Source: RPQJ01 sp963846315
GTDB taxonomy: Bacteria; Pseudomonadota; Gammaproteobacteria; Steroidobacterales; Steroidobacteraceae
Assembly: GCA_963846315.1 (NCBI GenBank)
Contig: CAWJVM010000004.1
Span: forward strand, 62,001-126,000
DNA: 64,000 nucleotides
Direction of reading: 5' to 3'
A program made the position numbers and the translations under genes. The first letter of the stretch is position 1; each line of letters opens with the position of its first letter. Shown here piece by piece: positions 19,410 to 28,046 of this stretch. The notes below the pieces were generated by a model. That model saw only the letters and a list, made by a program, of their open reading frames with translations. It was not told the origin of the DNA and searched no databases.

Positions 19410-20944
19410 GCAAGCGCACTCCGGCAACTGCGATGCACCTGATCGATGATCGCCTGGGGTACCTCGCCGCCGGTCGGGATCGAGCCGAGATCCAGCGTGC
19501 ACGCCTCGAACCCGTGTGTACGCACGAAGTCGCGCCAGGCCACGCGGCGCTCATCGATTCGGGCCGCGAGCGATGTGTCGCCGCCCAGTCGCGCGAGGTA
19601 GGGAGCTTCATCAACCAGGATCAGCAAGCGCGAACCGACCTTGGAGCGTGACCACCGGTCGCGCGCCTGCTGCAGGATGGCGCCGTGGTTCTCGACTTCG
19701 GGCGTCGCTGCGAGGCTGAAGAGCAGGACCTCGAGATCCCGCGCCGGATCCATTGCCCGCGCAGTGAATGACTCCTCGTCGCCATAGGCAATGGCAGGTG
19801 CGAATTCGATACGGGTTTCAGGGCCGAGCGCAGCTCGCAGCACGCGTTGGACGCCTCGTTCCGAAGCGGCGCCCGGTTGGTAGGCAAAGCTCGTGAGTCG
19901 CGCCGCCTGCGCCGGCAGTGCCGCATCGCTGGCGCCCAGGGTGCGACGCGCATAGGCCAGCAAGGATTCCGGCGGCGTCAGCCCGTCGCTTGCACGCGCA
20001 AGGCGCAGCGTTGCCGTGAGCGCCAGCAGCAGGCGCGGCACCACGACGTAGAGAACGGCCGTCGCTGCCATGAGGTGAATCCATGGCGCCGCGGCCCCCC
20101 CGCCCTGGCCGTCACGCCAGTGCAGGGCAGCGACGGCAGCGTCATTGGCAGGCAGCCCGATGCCGGTGAGAACCGAGCCCGGACCATAGACCAGTCCCAG
20201 CAGGGAGCGCACCTGTGTCGGCCCGAGGAACGTGCTCTCCCAACCAGCACGGTACTCGAGCGCAATGCCCCGCAGGTAGAAGCCGGCGATCAGGCCGATC
20301 GCCACGGCGGCAGAGCCGAAATGAAACAGTCGCTTGCCCTGCCACACCAGCAGCGGCTGGGCGAGTGGCCACCATTCCTCGGAGAACCGGCGCAGTGCCG
20401 CCGAGAGCGGCCGGTGATAGAACGACGACTGCTTGATCAGCTTTGCCGCGCGCTGCCACGTCCAGCGGGCAGGCCACAGTGACCAGCCTGGCAGCAGCGA
20501 CCTGGGCGTGGTGGATGCAGCGGGTCGACGGCGGAGCGACGAGACGGCAAGCACTGCATAGACGGCCAGGTTCCACAGGACCAGGCCGAGCAACGGGAAC
20601 GCCAGGATTTCAATCCGCACGCGGCTGTCGAACAGCGACAGCGCGAGACCGAGCACGAACGCGCCGAGCAGCACGAGGCCGCCTACACCCGCGATCTGGG
20701 ATTCAAGATCGACGGTCCGGGTGACGACGGGGTGACGCTCTGCCAGTCGGGCCCGCAGCGAGTCGGCTCGCGTCGCCAGCACGCGCCAGGCAAACGCCTC
20801 AGGGTCGCCGTTGCCCTTCGGGTGCAGACGCAACGCATCACGCGTCGCCGCCTCGCGTTCGGCCAGCGGCAGGATCGAGCCGTCCGCGTCCTGCTCCTCG
20901 ACGTTCTTGACCAGCAGGATCGCTCGCAGTGATTTGGCGTTCAT
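19406..20944 (-). CDS. DUF2868 membrane protein
   Basis: A 512-residue protein with a soluble N-terminal part (about 1-90), two adjacent transmembrane helices around residues 88-135 (VGGLVLLGAFVLGLALSLF and EILAFPLLGLVLWNLAVYAV), a further helix near FHFGSAAVAIGLIAGFYL and one near MAATAVLYVVVPRLLLAL. A C-terminal cytoplasmic domain follows, carrying VLLFSLAATPEVENHGAI and LLILVDEAPYLARLGG, which looks like a degenerate nucleotide-binding fold. DUF2868 proteins occur next to DUF3482 GTPases as here (4-nt overlap). The ATG at 20944 gives MNAKSLRAIL. It diverges from an ABC exporter gene 106 nt away. No enzymatic role can be stated. Confidence 0.85.
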   Translation of the reverse strand: MNAKSLRAILLVKNVEEQDADGSILPLAEREAATRDALRLHPKGNGDPEAFAWRVLATRADSLRARLAERHPVVTRTVDLESQIAGVGGLVLLGAFVLGLALSLFDSRVRIEILAFPLLGLVLWNLAVYAVLAVSSLRRRPAASTTPRSLLPGWSLWPARWTWQRAAKLIKQSSFYHRPLSAALRRFSEEWWPLAQPLLVWQGKRLFHFGSAAVAIGLIAGFYLRGIALEYRAGWESTFLGPTQVRSLLGLVYGPGSVLTGIGLPANDAAVAALHWRDGQGGGAAAPWIHLMAATAVLYVVVPRLLLALTATLRLARASDGLTPPESLLAYARRTLGASDAALPAQAARLTSFAYQPGAASERGVQRVLRAALGPETRIEFAPAIAYGDEESFTARAMDPARDLEVLLFSLAATPEVENHGAILQQARDRWSRSKVGSRLLILVDEAPYLARLGGDTSLAARIDERRVAWRDFVRTHGFEACTLDLGSIPTGGEVPQAIIDQVHRSCRSALA

Positions 20945-21050
20945 TCGGCTCGAACCACGGACTTCTTCGGTCTTTTTTGCCTTCCGCCAGTCTAGCAAGA
21001 CCTCGCCAACGCGAGGGCCGTGGTATTTTGCGCGGCCGAGGAGTACCGCC

Positions 21051-22925
21051 GTGTTCCGCCGCTTCGAACGCCTGGTCGAAACCTATCCCGACGCACCGCC
21101 GGCCACCCCGCCGCGCGCGTTCTTCGCCTTCCTGTGGCAATCGTCCGCGGGCCTGCGGCCGTACATCCTGGTCATGACACTCTGCACCGCCGTGATCGGT
21201 GCGTTCGAGGCCCTGCTGTTCGCGATGCTCGGCAAGCTCGTCGACTGGCTGGCAAAGGTGGAACCCGCCCAACTCTGGGCCACGGAGCGGCAGAATTTCC
21301 TGCTGCTGCTCACGGTGCTGGCCATCAGCCCGCTGGTCGTCGGGCTGTTCGCCCTGCTCAAGTACCAGGTGCTGTTCGCGAATTTCCCGATGCGGCTGCG
21401 CTGGAATTTCCACCGGCTGATGCTCGGCCAGAGCATGAGCTTCTACCAGGACGAGTTCGCGGGCCGCGTCGCCACCAAGGTGATGCAGACGGCACTCGCG
21501 GTGCGCGACGCCTGGATGACGGCCACGGACATCCTCGCTTTCATCGTCATCTACTTCGTGACCATGCTGGCGATCGTGGGATCGTTCGACCTGCGGATGC
21601 TGGCGCCGTTTCTCGGCTGGCTCACCTTGTATGCCCTGAGTCTCGTCTACTTCGTTCCGCGCCTGGGAAAAATTGCTGCGACACAAGCCGACGCGCGCTC
21701 GCTGATGACGGGGCGCGTGACCGACGCGTACACCAACATCGCGACGGTAAAACTGTTTTCGCACGCCAGCCGCGAGGCCGGCTTTGCGCGCGCCTCGATG
21801 CAGGAATTCATGCAGACGGCCTATGCGCAAGGCCGGCTCGTCAGCGGGTTCGAGATCACCAATCACGTGCTCAGCATGCTGCTGATCGCTGCCACCGCCG
21901 GCGTGGCGTTGTGGCTGTGGACGCTGGGCGAGGTGGGTGTGGGTGCGGTTGCCGCCGCCAGCGCGATGGCGCTGCGCCTGAACGGCATCGCGCACTGGAT
22001 CATGTGGGAAGTCGCCTCGCTGTTCGAGCACGTCGGCACGGTCGAGGACGGCATGCGCACCTTGTCACGCGCACACGCCGTGGTCGACGCGCCGGAGGCA
22101 AAGCCGCTGCACGTCACGCGCGGCGAGATCCGCTTCGAGCACGTCACCTTTGCCTACGGCGGCAAACGCGCCGTCGTGGACGACCTGAACCTGCACATCC
22201 GGCCGGGCGAGAAAATCGGCCTGGTCGGACGGTCCGGCGCCGGGAAGAGCACCATCGTCAACCTGCTGCTGCGCTTCTACGACGTCGAGCAGGGCGCGAT
22301 CCTGATCGACGGGCAGAACATTGCGCACGTGACGCAGGACAGCCTGCGCGCACAGATCGGGATGGTCACGCAGGACACTTCGCTGCTGCACCGGTCGGTG
22401 CGGGACAACATCGTCTACGGCCGACCCGATGCCGGGGACGACACGATGATCGCGGCCGCGAAGCGCGCCGAGGCGCACGAATTCATCGAGGGCCTGTCCG
22501 ACGTCAAGGGACGGCGCGGCTACGACGCGCACGTCGGCGAACGCGGCGTGAAGTTGAGCGGTGGCCAGCGCCAGCGCATCGCGATTGCGCGCGTCATGCT
22601 CAAGGATGCGCCGATCCTGCTGCTCGACGAAGCGACCAGCGCGCTCGACAGCGAAGTCGAGAGCGCGATCCAGCAGAGCCTTTACCGGCTCATGGAAGGC
22701 AAGACCGTCGTGGCCATCGCCCACCGGCTCTCCACGATCGCAGCCATGGACCGACTCATCGTCATGGACAGGGGCCAAGTCGTCGAGGAAGGCGATCACC
22801 GCACCCTGCTAGAGCATGGCGGGCTGTATGCGCGCCTGTGGGCGCACCAGAGCGGCGGCTTCCTCGGCGATGACGCAGACGACGAAGAATCCACCGCTGC
22901 GCCGCGCACTGCGGCGGCGGGCTGA
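21051..22925 (+). CDS. ABC transporter, fused permease and ATPase (exporter type)
   Basis: A 624-residue half-transporter that would act as a homodimer in the inner membrane. The N-terminal permease (about residues 30-330) has six hydrophobic segments, including VMTLCTAVIGAFEALLFAML and FIVIYFVTMLAIVGSF. The ATPase has Walker A GRSGAGKST near residue 393, signature LSGGQRQRI near 502 and Walker B ILLLDEATSALD near 522, plus the H-loop IAHRLSTI. The GTG at 21051 is chosen because GAGGAG precedes it and upstream in-frame sequence is antisense to the DUF2868 gene. Lipid, peptide or drug export all fit this family; the substrate is unknown. Confidence 0.92.
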   Translation: MFRRFERLVETYPDAPPATPPRAFFAFLWQSSAGLRPYILVMTLCTAVIGAFEALLFAMLGKLVDWLAKVEPAQLWATERQNFLLLLTVLAISPLVVGLFALLKYQVLFANFPMRLRWNFHRLMLGQSMSFYQDEFAGRVATKVMQTALAVRDAWMTATDILAFIVIYFVTMLAIVGSFDLRMLAPFLGWLTLYALSLVYFVPRLGKIAATQADARSLMTGRVTDAYTNIATVKLFSHASREAGFARASMQEFMQTAYAQGRLVSGFEITNHVLSMLLIAATAGVALWLWTLGEVGVGAVAAASAMALRLNGIAHWIMWEVASLFEHVGTVEDGMRTLSRAHAVVDAPEAKPLHVTRGEIRFEHVTFAYGGKRAVVDDLNLHIRPGEKIGLVGRSGAGKSTIVNLLLRFYDVEQGAILIDGQNIAHVTQDSLRAQIGMVTQDTSLLHRSVRDNIVYGRPDAGDDTMIAAAKRAEAHEFIEGLSDVKGRRGYDAHVGERGVKLSGGQRQRIAIARVMLKDAPILLLDEATSALDSEVESAIQQSLYRLMEGKTVVAIAHRLSTIAAMDRLIVMDRGQVVEEGDHRTLLEHGGLYARLWAHQSGGFLGDDADDEESTAAPRTAAAG

Positions 22926-22949
22926 CGCTCACCGGTCCCAGGAGGACGC

Positions 22950-24707
22950 ATGCACAAGATCCTGTTCGCACTGATCGCGGGATTGCTCGTGACTTTCCAG
23001 CCTGTCCACGCAGCCCAACCCGCGACCGGTACCGACAGCATCGCTGCGATCGTCACGGATTTCGACGCCTTTAACCGCGCGCAGGATCCGGTTCGTGCCG
23101 CCCAGCGCGGCGACAAGGTGGCTGCGCGCATCTGGCCGGATAATTCGCCGCCCGCGGTTGCCGCGCGCAAGGCGGCGTACCTGGACTTCCAGCGTCGGTT
23201 GCGGGCCATTCCCGCCGCCAGCCTCGCGGGCGAGGACGAACTCAACCGCGAACTGCTCGTCGACCGCGTCGACCTCGCGCTCGATGGCCTCGCGTTCGAT
23301 GAAGAGCGCATGCCTTTCATCAGCGGTGATGGTTTCTACACGACGGCGGACTACGCCGCGCTCAACACGCCGCTCGATGACGAAGCGGCGGCGGAAGCCT
23401 GGATCGCGCGGCTCGAGGCAATGCCCGCCTACTACGCACGCGAGATCGAGAACATGCGTCGCGGCATCCGCACGGGCACGACGCAGCCAACGCGCACGGT
23501 CGAGCGCGCGATCGCCGACGTGCGTGGCCAGCTGGCCCAGGCGGACGACAAGACACCGCTGCTCGCCCCGTTTCGCAACGTGCCACAGTCGTTTCCGACG
23601 GATCGGCGTGCTGCGCTCGAGGCGGAAGCCCGCAACGTGCTGCATACCAAGGTGCGACCGGCGCAGCAGTCGCTGCTGCAGTTCCTGGAGCACGACTACC
23701 TGCCGGCGGCGCGCAAGGACATCGGCATCGGCAGCGTGCCGCAGGGCAAGGAGTACTACACGTACCTCGCCCGTCGGCACACTTCGACGGCGAAGACACC
23801 GGCCGAGATTCACGCGCTTGGCGAAAGCGAAGTGAAGCGCATCCGGGCACGCATGGACCAGGCCATTGCGCAGACGGGTTTCAAGGGCACGTTCCAGGAG
23901 TTTCTCGCGTCGGTGCGCAAGGACCCCCGGTTCTACGTCGGCGCAGCCGCGTACGGCGAGAAAGCCAGCGAGATCGCGAAGCGCGCCGATTTCGCCATGC
24001 CGAAGTACTTCGGCAAGCTGCCCCGCCTGTCGTATGGCGTCCTGCCGATACCGGCCGGCCTCGAAAGCAGCGCCAACGGTTACCTGGCCGGCTCGCCGGA
24101 GCAAGGGGTCGCCGGCATGGTGGTCTACAAGCCGTGGATGGCAGAAAAGATGCCGACCTTCGGCCTTGCGGCCTGGGTGCTGCACGAAGGGGTGCCGGGT
24201 CATCACCACCAGATTTCACTGAGCCAGGAACTGACGGACCTGCCGGAATTCCGGCGCGCCGATGACGTGACTGCTTACGTCGAAGGCTGGGGGCTGTATT
24301 CGGAGTACCTGGGCGAGGAGATGGGGATCTATCGCGATCCCTACGAGCAATTCGGCCGGCTCTCACTCGAGATCTGGCGCGCGTGCCGGCTGGTGGTCGA
24401 TACCGGCATGCACGTGATGGGCTGGTCGCGCGAGCGGGCGATGGCCTGCCTGCAGGAAAACAGTGCGCTCGCCCCGGCGGAAATCGAGTTCGAAATTGAT
24501 CGCTACATCGCGTGGCCGGGCCAGGCGCTCGCGTACAAAATCGGCGAGCTCAAGCTGATCGAAATGCGGCAGCGGGCGATGGCCCGGCTAGGACCGAAGT
24601 TCGACCTGCGCGCCTTCCACGACCTGGTCCTTGGCGCGGGTGCCATGTCGCTCGACCTGCTCGAACAGCGAGTCGACCGCTGGATCGCGGGCCAGGCTCC
24701 TCGCTGA
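22950..24707 (+). CDS. DUF885 family protein (putative secreted metallo-hydrolase)
   Basis: A 585-residue exported protein. The signal peptide spans about residues 1-22 (ILFALIAGLLVTFQPVHAA). The remainder matches DUF885, a family with a thermolysin-like HExxxGHH motif, here WVLHEGVPGHHHQIS near residue 410, followed by the helix YVEGWGLYSEYLGEEMG with the likely third ligand Glu. These features suggest a zinc peptidase fold, although few members have been tested. AGGAGG precedes the ATG at the right distance. The gene starts 24 nt after the ABC exporter stop on the same strand, so they may share a transcript. Confidence 0.88.
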   Translation: MHKILFALIAGLLVTFQPVHAAQPATGTDSIAAIVTDFDAFNRAQDPVRAAQRGDKVAARIWPDNSPPAVAARKAAYLDFQRRLRAIPAASLAGEDELNRELLVDRVDLALDGLAFDEERMPFISGDGFYTTADYAALNTPLDDEAAAEAWIARLEAMPAYYAREIENMRRGIRTGTTQPTRTVERAIADVRGQLAQADDKTPLLAPFRNVPQSFPTDRRAALEAEARNVLHTKVRPAQQSLLQFLEHDYLPAARKDIGIGSVPQGKEYYTYLARRHTSTAKTPAEIHALGESEVKRIRARMDQAIAQTGFKGTFQEFLASVRKDPRFYVGAAAYGEKASEIAKRADFAMPKYFGKLPRLSYGVLPIPAGLESSANGYLAGSPEQGVAGMVVYKPWMAEKMPTFGLAAWVLHEGVPGHHHQISLSQELTDLPEFRRADDVTAYVEGWGLYSEYLGEEMGIYRDPYEQFGRLSLEIWRACRLVVDTGMHVMGWSRERAMACLQENSALAPAEIEFEIDRYIAWPGQALAYKIGELKLIEMRQRAMARLGPKFDLRAFHDLVLGAGAMSLDLLEQRVDRWIAGQAPR

Positions 24708-24787
24708 AGGTTACCCGCACAAACGCATCCAGGGCGGAGGCAACCAACGTCAAGCGCCGCGCAAACCTGGGCGCCAAGCGGGCGAAG

Positions 24788-25738
24788 TCAGCGCTCGAAC
24801 TCCACCGTGACGTGCACGAGTTCCACGTGCACGGCCAGTGCCGAGCGCACTTCGGCGGCATGCATCTCCTGCGCATGGGCCAAGTGCACGATGCAGGCGT
24901 ACTTGCCCCGCCCGACTCGCCACACGTGCAGGTCGCGCAATTGGGGCGCGCCAGGCAATGCGGCGATGACCTCGCGCACTTCCTGCACCACCGGTGAATC
25001 CATTTCGGCATCGAGCAGCACGCGACCGGTGTCGCGCAGCAATCCGACCGCCCAGCGCCCGACCAGCACGGTGCCGACGATTCCCATCACCGGGTCGAGC
25101 CAGTTCGCACCGAGGTACTTGCCTCCCACCAGTGCGACGATCGCCAGCACGGACGTGGCGGCGTCCGCCACGACGTGCAGATACGCCGAGCGCAGGTTCA
25201 GGTCGTGATGGTGAGCGTGGCCATCGTGGCCGTGTGCGTGATGATCGTGCCCGTGATGTTGATGACCCGAACCGTGCCCCGTCGACAGCAGCCAGGCCGA
25301 CAGCACGTTGACCGCGAGACCGAGGATGGCGACGGGTATGGCCTCGTCGAAACGGATCGGCGCCGGGTTGAAGAGCCGTGACACCGACTCGATCCCCATG
25401 TACGCGGCCACGCCCACCAGGAACACGGCGCTGGTGTAGCCGCCGAGCACCTCGATCTTCCACGTGCCGAACGCGAAACGCGGGTCATGGGCATGGCGTC
25501 GCGCCAGGTAGTACGCTCCCGCCGAGACACCGAGTGCCAGGGCGTGCGAACTCATGTGCCAGCCATCGGCCAGCAGCGCCATGGAACCGAGCACGGTGCC
25601 GGCGGCGATCTCGACGACCATCATCACGAGCGTGAGCCACATCACCTGGCGCGTGCGGCGCTCGGCGATGGGATTGCTGGTGTCGAAAACGTGGACGTGG
25701 GCGTCGTGGCGGCCGGTCGGTGACATGCGGGAACCCAT
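24788..25738 (-). CDS. Cation diffusion facilitator metal exporter (DmeF-like)
   Basis: A 316-residue CDF transporter that exports divalent metal from the cytoplasm by proton antiport. Six hydrophobic helices are visible. The helix II metal site is LADGWHMSSHALAL and the helix V site is YLHVVADAATSVLA, giving paired His/Asp ligands. Between helices IV and V is a histidine-rich loop with more than ten His (HQHHGHDHHAHGHDGHAHHH). The His in helix II and the long His loop resemble DmeF-type Co/Ni exporters more than zinc-only ones, but specificity is inference. The C-terminal cytoplasmic domain is ferredoxin-like (QLRDLHVWRVGRGKYACIVH). A second in-frame ATG at 25726 is an equally possible start. 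Confidence 0.9.
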   Translation of the reverse strand: MGSRMSPTGRHDAHVHVFDTSNPIAERRTRQVMWLTLVMMVVEIAAGTVLGSMALLADGWHMSSHALALGVSAGAYYLARRHAHDPRFAFGTWKIEVLGGYTSAVFLVGVAAYMGIESVSRLFNPAPIRFDEAIPVAILGLAVNVLSAWLLSTGHGSGHQHHGHDHHAHGHDGHAHHHDLNLRSAYLHVVADAATSVLAIVALVGGKYLGANWLDPVMGIVGTVLVGRWAVGLLRDTGRVLLDAEMDSPVVQEVREVIAALPGAPQLRDLHVWRVGRGKYACIVHLAHAQEMHAAEVRSALAVHVELVHVTVEFER

Positions 25739-25805
25739 TCAGGCGCGCGCCGCCGGCGGCGGCGCTGCGAAGCGCCGTAGTATGCCGCCTTTCCGCCCGT
25801 CGACC

Positions 25806-27035
25806 TCAGGCCGAGATGCTGCCCTTCAGCGCCTTGGCGATCGTCCACTTGGCCAGCTGGGACAGGTGCACTTCGTCGGGACCGTCGGCGAGCCGCACGT
25901 ACCGGCCATAGCCGAACGCCGCCGGAATCGGGGTGTCCTGGCACAGCCCCATGGCGCCGTGCGCCTGCATCGCGCGGTCGCAGACGTCCTGGCACATGCG
26001 TGGCGCGACAATCTTGATCATCGAGATGAGGTCCGCGGCGCCACGGTTGCCTTCACGATCCATCTTGTCCGCCGCGGCCAGCGTCAGCAGGCGGGCCTGC
26101 TCGATGTCGCAACGTGACCGTGCAATCGCCTCACGCATGCTGCCCTGTTCGCTCAGCTTGCGGCCGAACGCCACGCGGGACTCTGCTCGCCGGCACATTA
26201 GCTCCAGCGCGCGCTGCGCCGCACCGATCAGCCGCATGCAGTGATGAACTCGGCCGGGGCCGAGCCGTCCCTGCGCGATCTCGAAGCCACGGCCCTCGCC
26301 CACCAGCAGGTTCGAGGCTGGCACGCGCACACCCTCGAGCGCGACTTCGCCGTGACCGCTCGGCGAATGCACTTCGCCAAATACCTTCAGCGGACGGACG
26401 AGGCGCACACCCGGCGAACGCATCGGCACCAGGATCATGGACTGCTGCGAGTGCTTCGGGCCATCGAAGCGGGTCTTGCCCATGACGATCAGGATTTCGC
26501 ACTCGGGGTGATAGATGTTGCTCGACCACCATTTGCGACCGGTGACGACGTAGTCGTCGCCGTCGCGGACGATCGAGCATTCGATGTTGGTCGCATCGGA
26601 AGACGCCACCGCAGGTTCGGTCATCAGGAACGCCGAACGGATGCGTCCCTCCAGCAATGGCGTGAGCCACTGCGCCTGCTGGTCCGCGCTGCCGTAGCGC
26701 GCCAGGACTTCCATGTTGCCGGTGTCCGGGGCGTTGCAATTGAAGACCGTCGAGGCCCAGTCCACGCGCCCCATGAGTTCCGCGAGCGGTGCGTACTCGA
26801 GATTGGTCAGGCCCGGGCTCCAGGGCTCGTATTCGTGTGGCAGGAACAGGTTCCAGAGTCCGGCGTCGCGCGCCTTGGCCTTGAGCCCTTCGACCATGGG
26901 CGGGACGATCCAGCGCTGCGCCGGGTCCTGGACGAATTCCTCGTATTCCGCTTCGGCCGGGAAGATGTGCGCCTGCATGAAGTCGTCGACGCGGCGCATC
27001 AGTTCGCGCGTGCGGGGGCTGTATTCAAAATCCAT
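25806..27035 (-). CDS. Acyl-CoA dehydrogenase (ACAD10/11-like)
   Basis: A 409-residue FAD enzyme with the standard three-domain fold. It shows AFLMTEPAVASSDATNIE (FAD/substrate), YVVTGRKWWSSN, the ALEGVRVPASNLLVGEGRGF segment, RLGPGRVHHCMRLIGAAQRA and the C-terminal MQAHGAMGLCQDTPI. The GRVHHCMR region is characteristic of the ACAD10/11-like group, which acts on unusual (hydroxylated or branched) acyl-CoAs in studied cases. The ATG at 27035 gives MDFEYSPRTREL with GGAG upstream. It diverges from a LysR gene 90 nt away, which is its likely regulator. Confidence 0.92.
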   Translation of the reverse strand: MDFEYSPRTRELMRRVDDFMQAHIFPAEAEYEEFVQDPAQRWIVPPMVEGLKAKARDAGLWNLFLPHEYEPWSPGLTNLEYAPLAELMGRVDWASTVFNCNAPDTGNMEVLARYGSADQQAQWLTPLLEGRIRSAFLMTEPAVASSDATNIECSIVRDGDDYVVTGRKWWSSNIYHPECEILIVMGKTRFDGPKHSQQSMILVPMRSPGVRLVRPLKVFGEVHSPSGHGEVALEGVRVPASNLLVGEGRGFEIAQGRLGPGRVHHCMRLIGAAQRALELMCRRAESRVAFGRKLSEQGSMREAIARSRCDIEQARLLTLAAADKMDREGNRGAADLISMIKIVAPRMCQDVCDRAMQAHGAMGLCQDTPIPAAFGYGRYVRLADGPDEVHLSQLAKWTIAKALKGSISA

Positions 27036-27107
27036 GAGGGCTGCTCCAGGGTGGGTCCGGCGACCAGTGTAGGCGCACCGTGACATTTCCCTTGTGCAAT
27101 GTTTTCA

Positions 27108-27126
27108 TGAATACTCTTTCGTATCA
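27108..27126. promoter_or_regulatory. Candidate LysR operator between acyl-CoA dehydrogenase and LysR
   Basis: An imperfect dyad with cores ATAC (27111-27114) and GTAT (27121-27124), separated by 6 nt, abuts the LysR start codon. It sits in a locally A/T-rich patch and fits the short inverted repeats bound by LysR proteins. The position would also allow autorepression. Confidence 0.35.
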
Positions 27127-28046
27127 TGCATCTATCGCGGATCGACCTGAACCTGCTGGTGGTGTTCGATGCGGTGTTCACCGCCGGCAGCATCACCTCT
27201 GCCTGTCGCCAGCTGAACCTGTCGCAGCCGGCCGTCAGCCACGCGCTGGCGCGGCTGCGCGACGTGTTCGGCGAGCCGCTCTTCGAGCGGCAGGGACGCG
27301 GCATCGTCCCGACGCCGCTGGCACGCTCGATTGCGGGCCCGGTACGGGCAGCGCTGGGCGCGATGGAGCGCACATTCGAGCAGGCTGCAAGGTTCGAGCC
27401 CTCGTCCACCGAGCGTCACTTCCGGATCGGCCTGCGCGAAGCACTGGAGCCCAGCGTGCTGCCCGAGTTGAGCCAGGCCATCTGCGCCGCCGGTCCGCAC
27501 CTGAGCCTCGCTTCGGCAAGGCATGACCGGCCTCGCCTCGAAGCGGATCTAGCCGCTGGCGAATTCGACGTCGCGTTCGACGTCCTGCTGCCGGTCGCCG
27601 ATCGCGTGCCGCACGAGCGTGTGCTCACCGATCGCCTGGTGGTTGTCGCGCGGAAGGATCACCCACGGTTGCGCCGGATGAAGCGCACGGGCTGGACGCT
27701 GGACGCTTACCTCGAGCTCGAGCACGTGCAGGTCTCTTCGCGCCGGCGCGGCCCCTCGCTGGAAGACGTCGCATTGCAGTCGCTCGGTCGGACGCGGCGC
27801 ATCCGCTTGCGCTGCCAGAGCCACGCGGCCGCGTGCCGTGCCACCGTCAGCACGGACCTGGTCGTGACGTTGCCCGAGACGTACGCGCGCCACGTACTGG
27901 AGCGCGCCACGACCCAGGTCGTGGCCCTGCCACTCGAGGGCATCTCCCTCGAGACGTACATGTACTGGCCGACCAATGCCGCGAGCGATGCGGCCAACCG
28001 GTGGCTGCGCGACCAGGTCCGCACCGCGCTGCGCAGCCGGCGCTAA
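27126..28046 (+). CDS. LysR-family transcriptional regulator
   Basis: A 306-residue regulator with the winged helix at residues 4-63 (LNLLVVFDAVFTAGSITSAC, then NLSQPAVSHALARLRDVFGE), followed by a two-lobed effector domain. The opening RIDLNLLVVFDAV is typical of the NodD/LinR-like branch of LysR proteins. It is divergent from the acyl-CoA dehydrogenase and probably activates it in response to a metabolite of the same pathway. Its 3' end overlaps the convergent acetyltransferase gene by 4 nt. Confidence 0.92.
   Translation: MHLSRIDLNLLVVFDAVFTAGSITSACRQLNLSQPAVSHALARLRDVFGEPLFERQGRGIVPTPLARSIAGPVRAALGAMERTFEQAARFEPSSTERHFRIGLREALEPSVLPELSQAICAAGPHLSLASARHDRPRLEADLAAGEFDVAFDVLLPVADRVPHERVLTDRLVVVARKDHPRLRRMKRTGWTLDAYLELEHVQVSSRRRGPSLEDVALQSLGRTRRIRLRCQSHAAACRATVSTDLVVTLPETYARHVLERATTQVVALPLEGISLETYMYWPTNAASDAANRWLRDQVRTALRSRR

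Noticed and set aside
24708..24787. Possible attachment site or RNA gene between DUF885 and the CDF gene
   Set aside because: The 80-nt gap has no repeat, hairpin or integrase context. It is simply the space between convergent genes.
25190..25290. Low-complexity CATGATG-like repeats as a possible repeat element
   Set aside because: These encode the histidine-rich loop of the CDF exporter, a known feature of the family.
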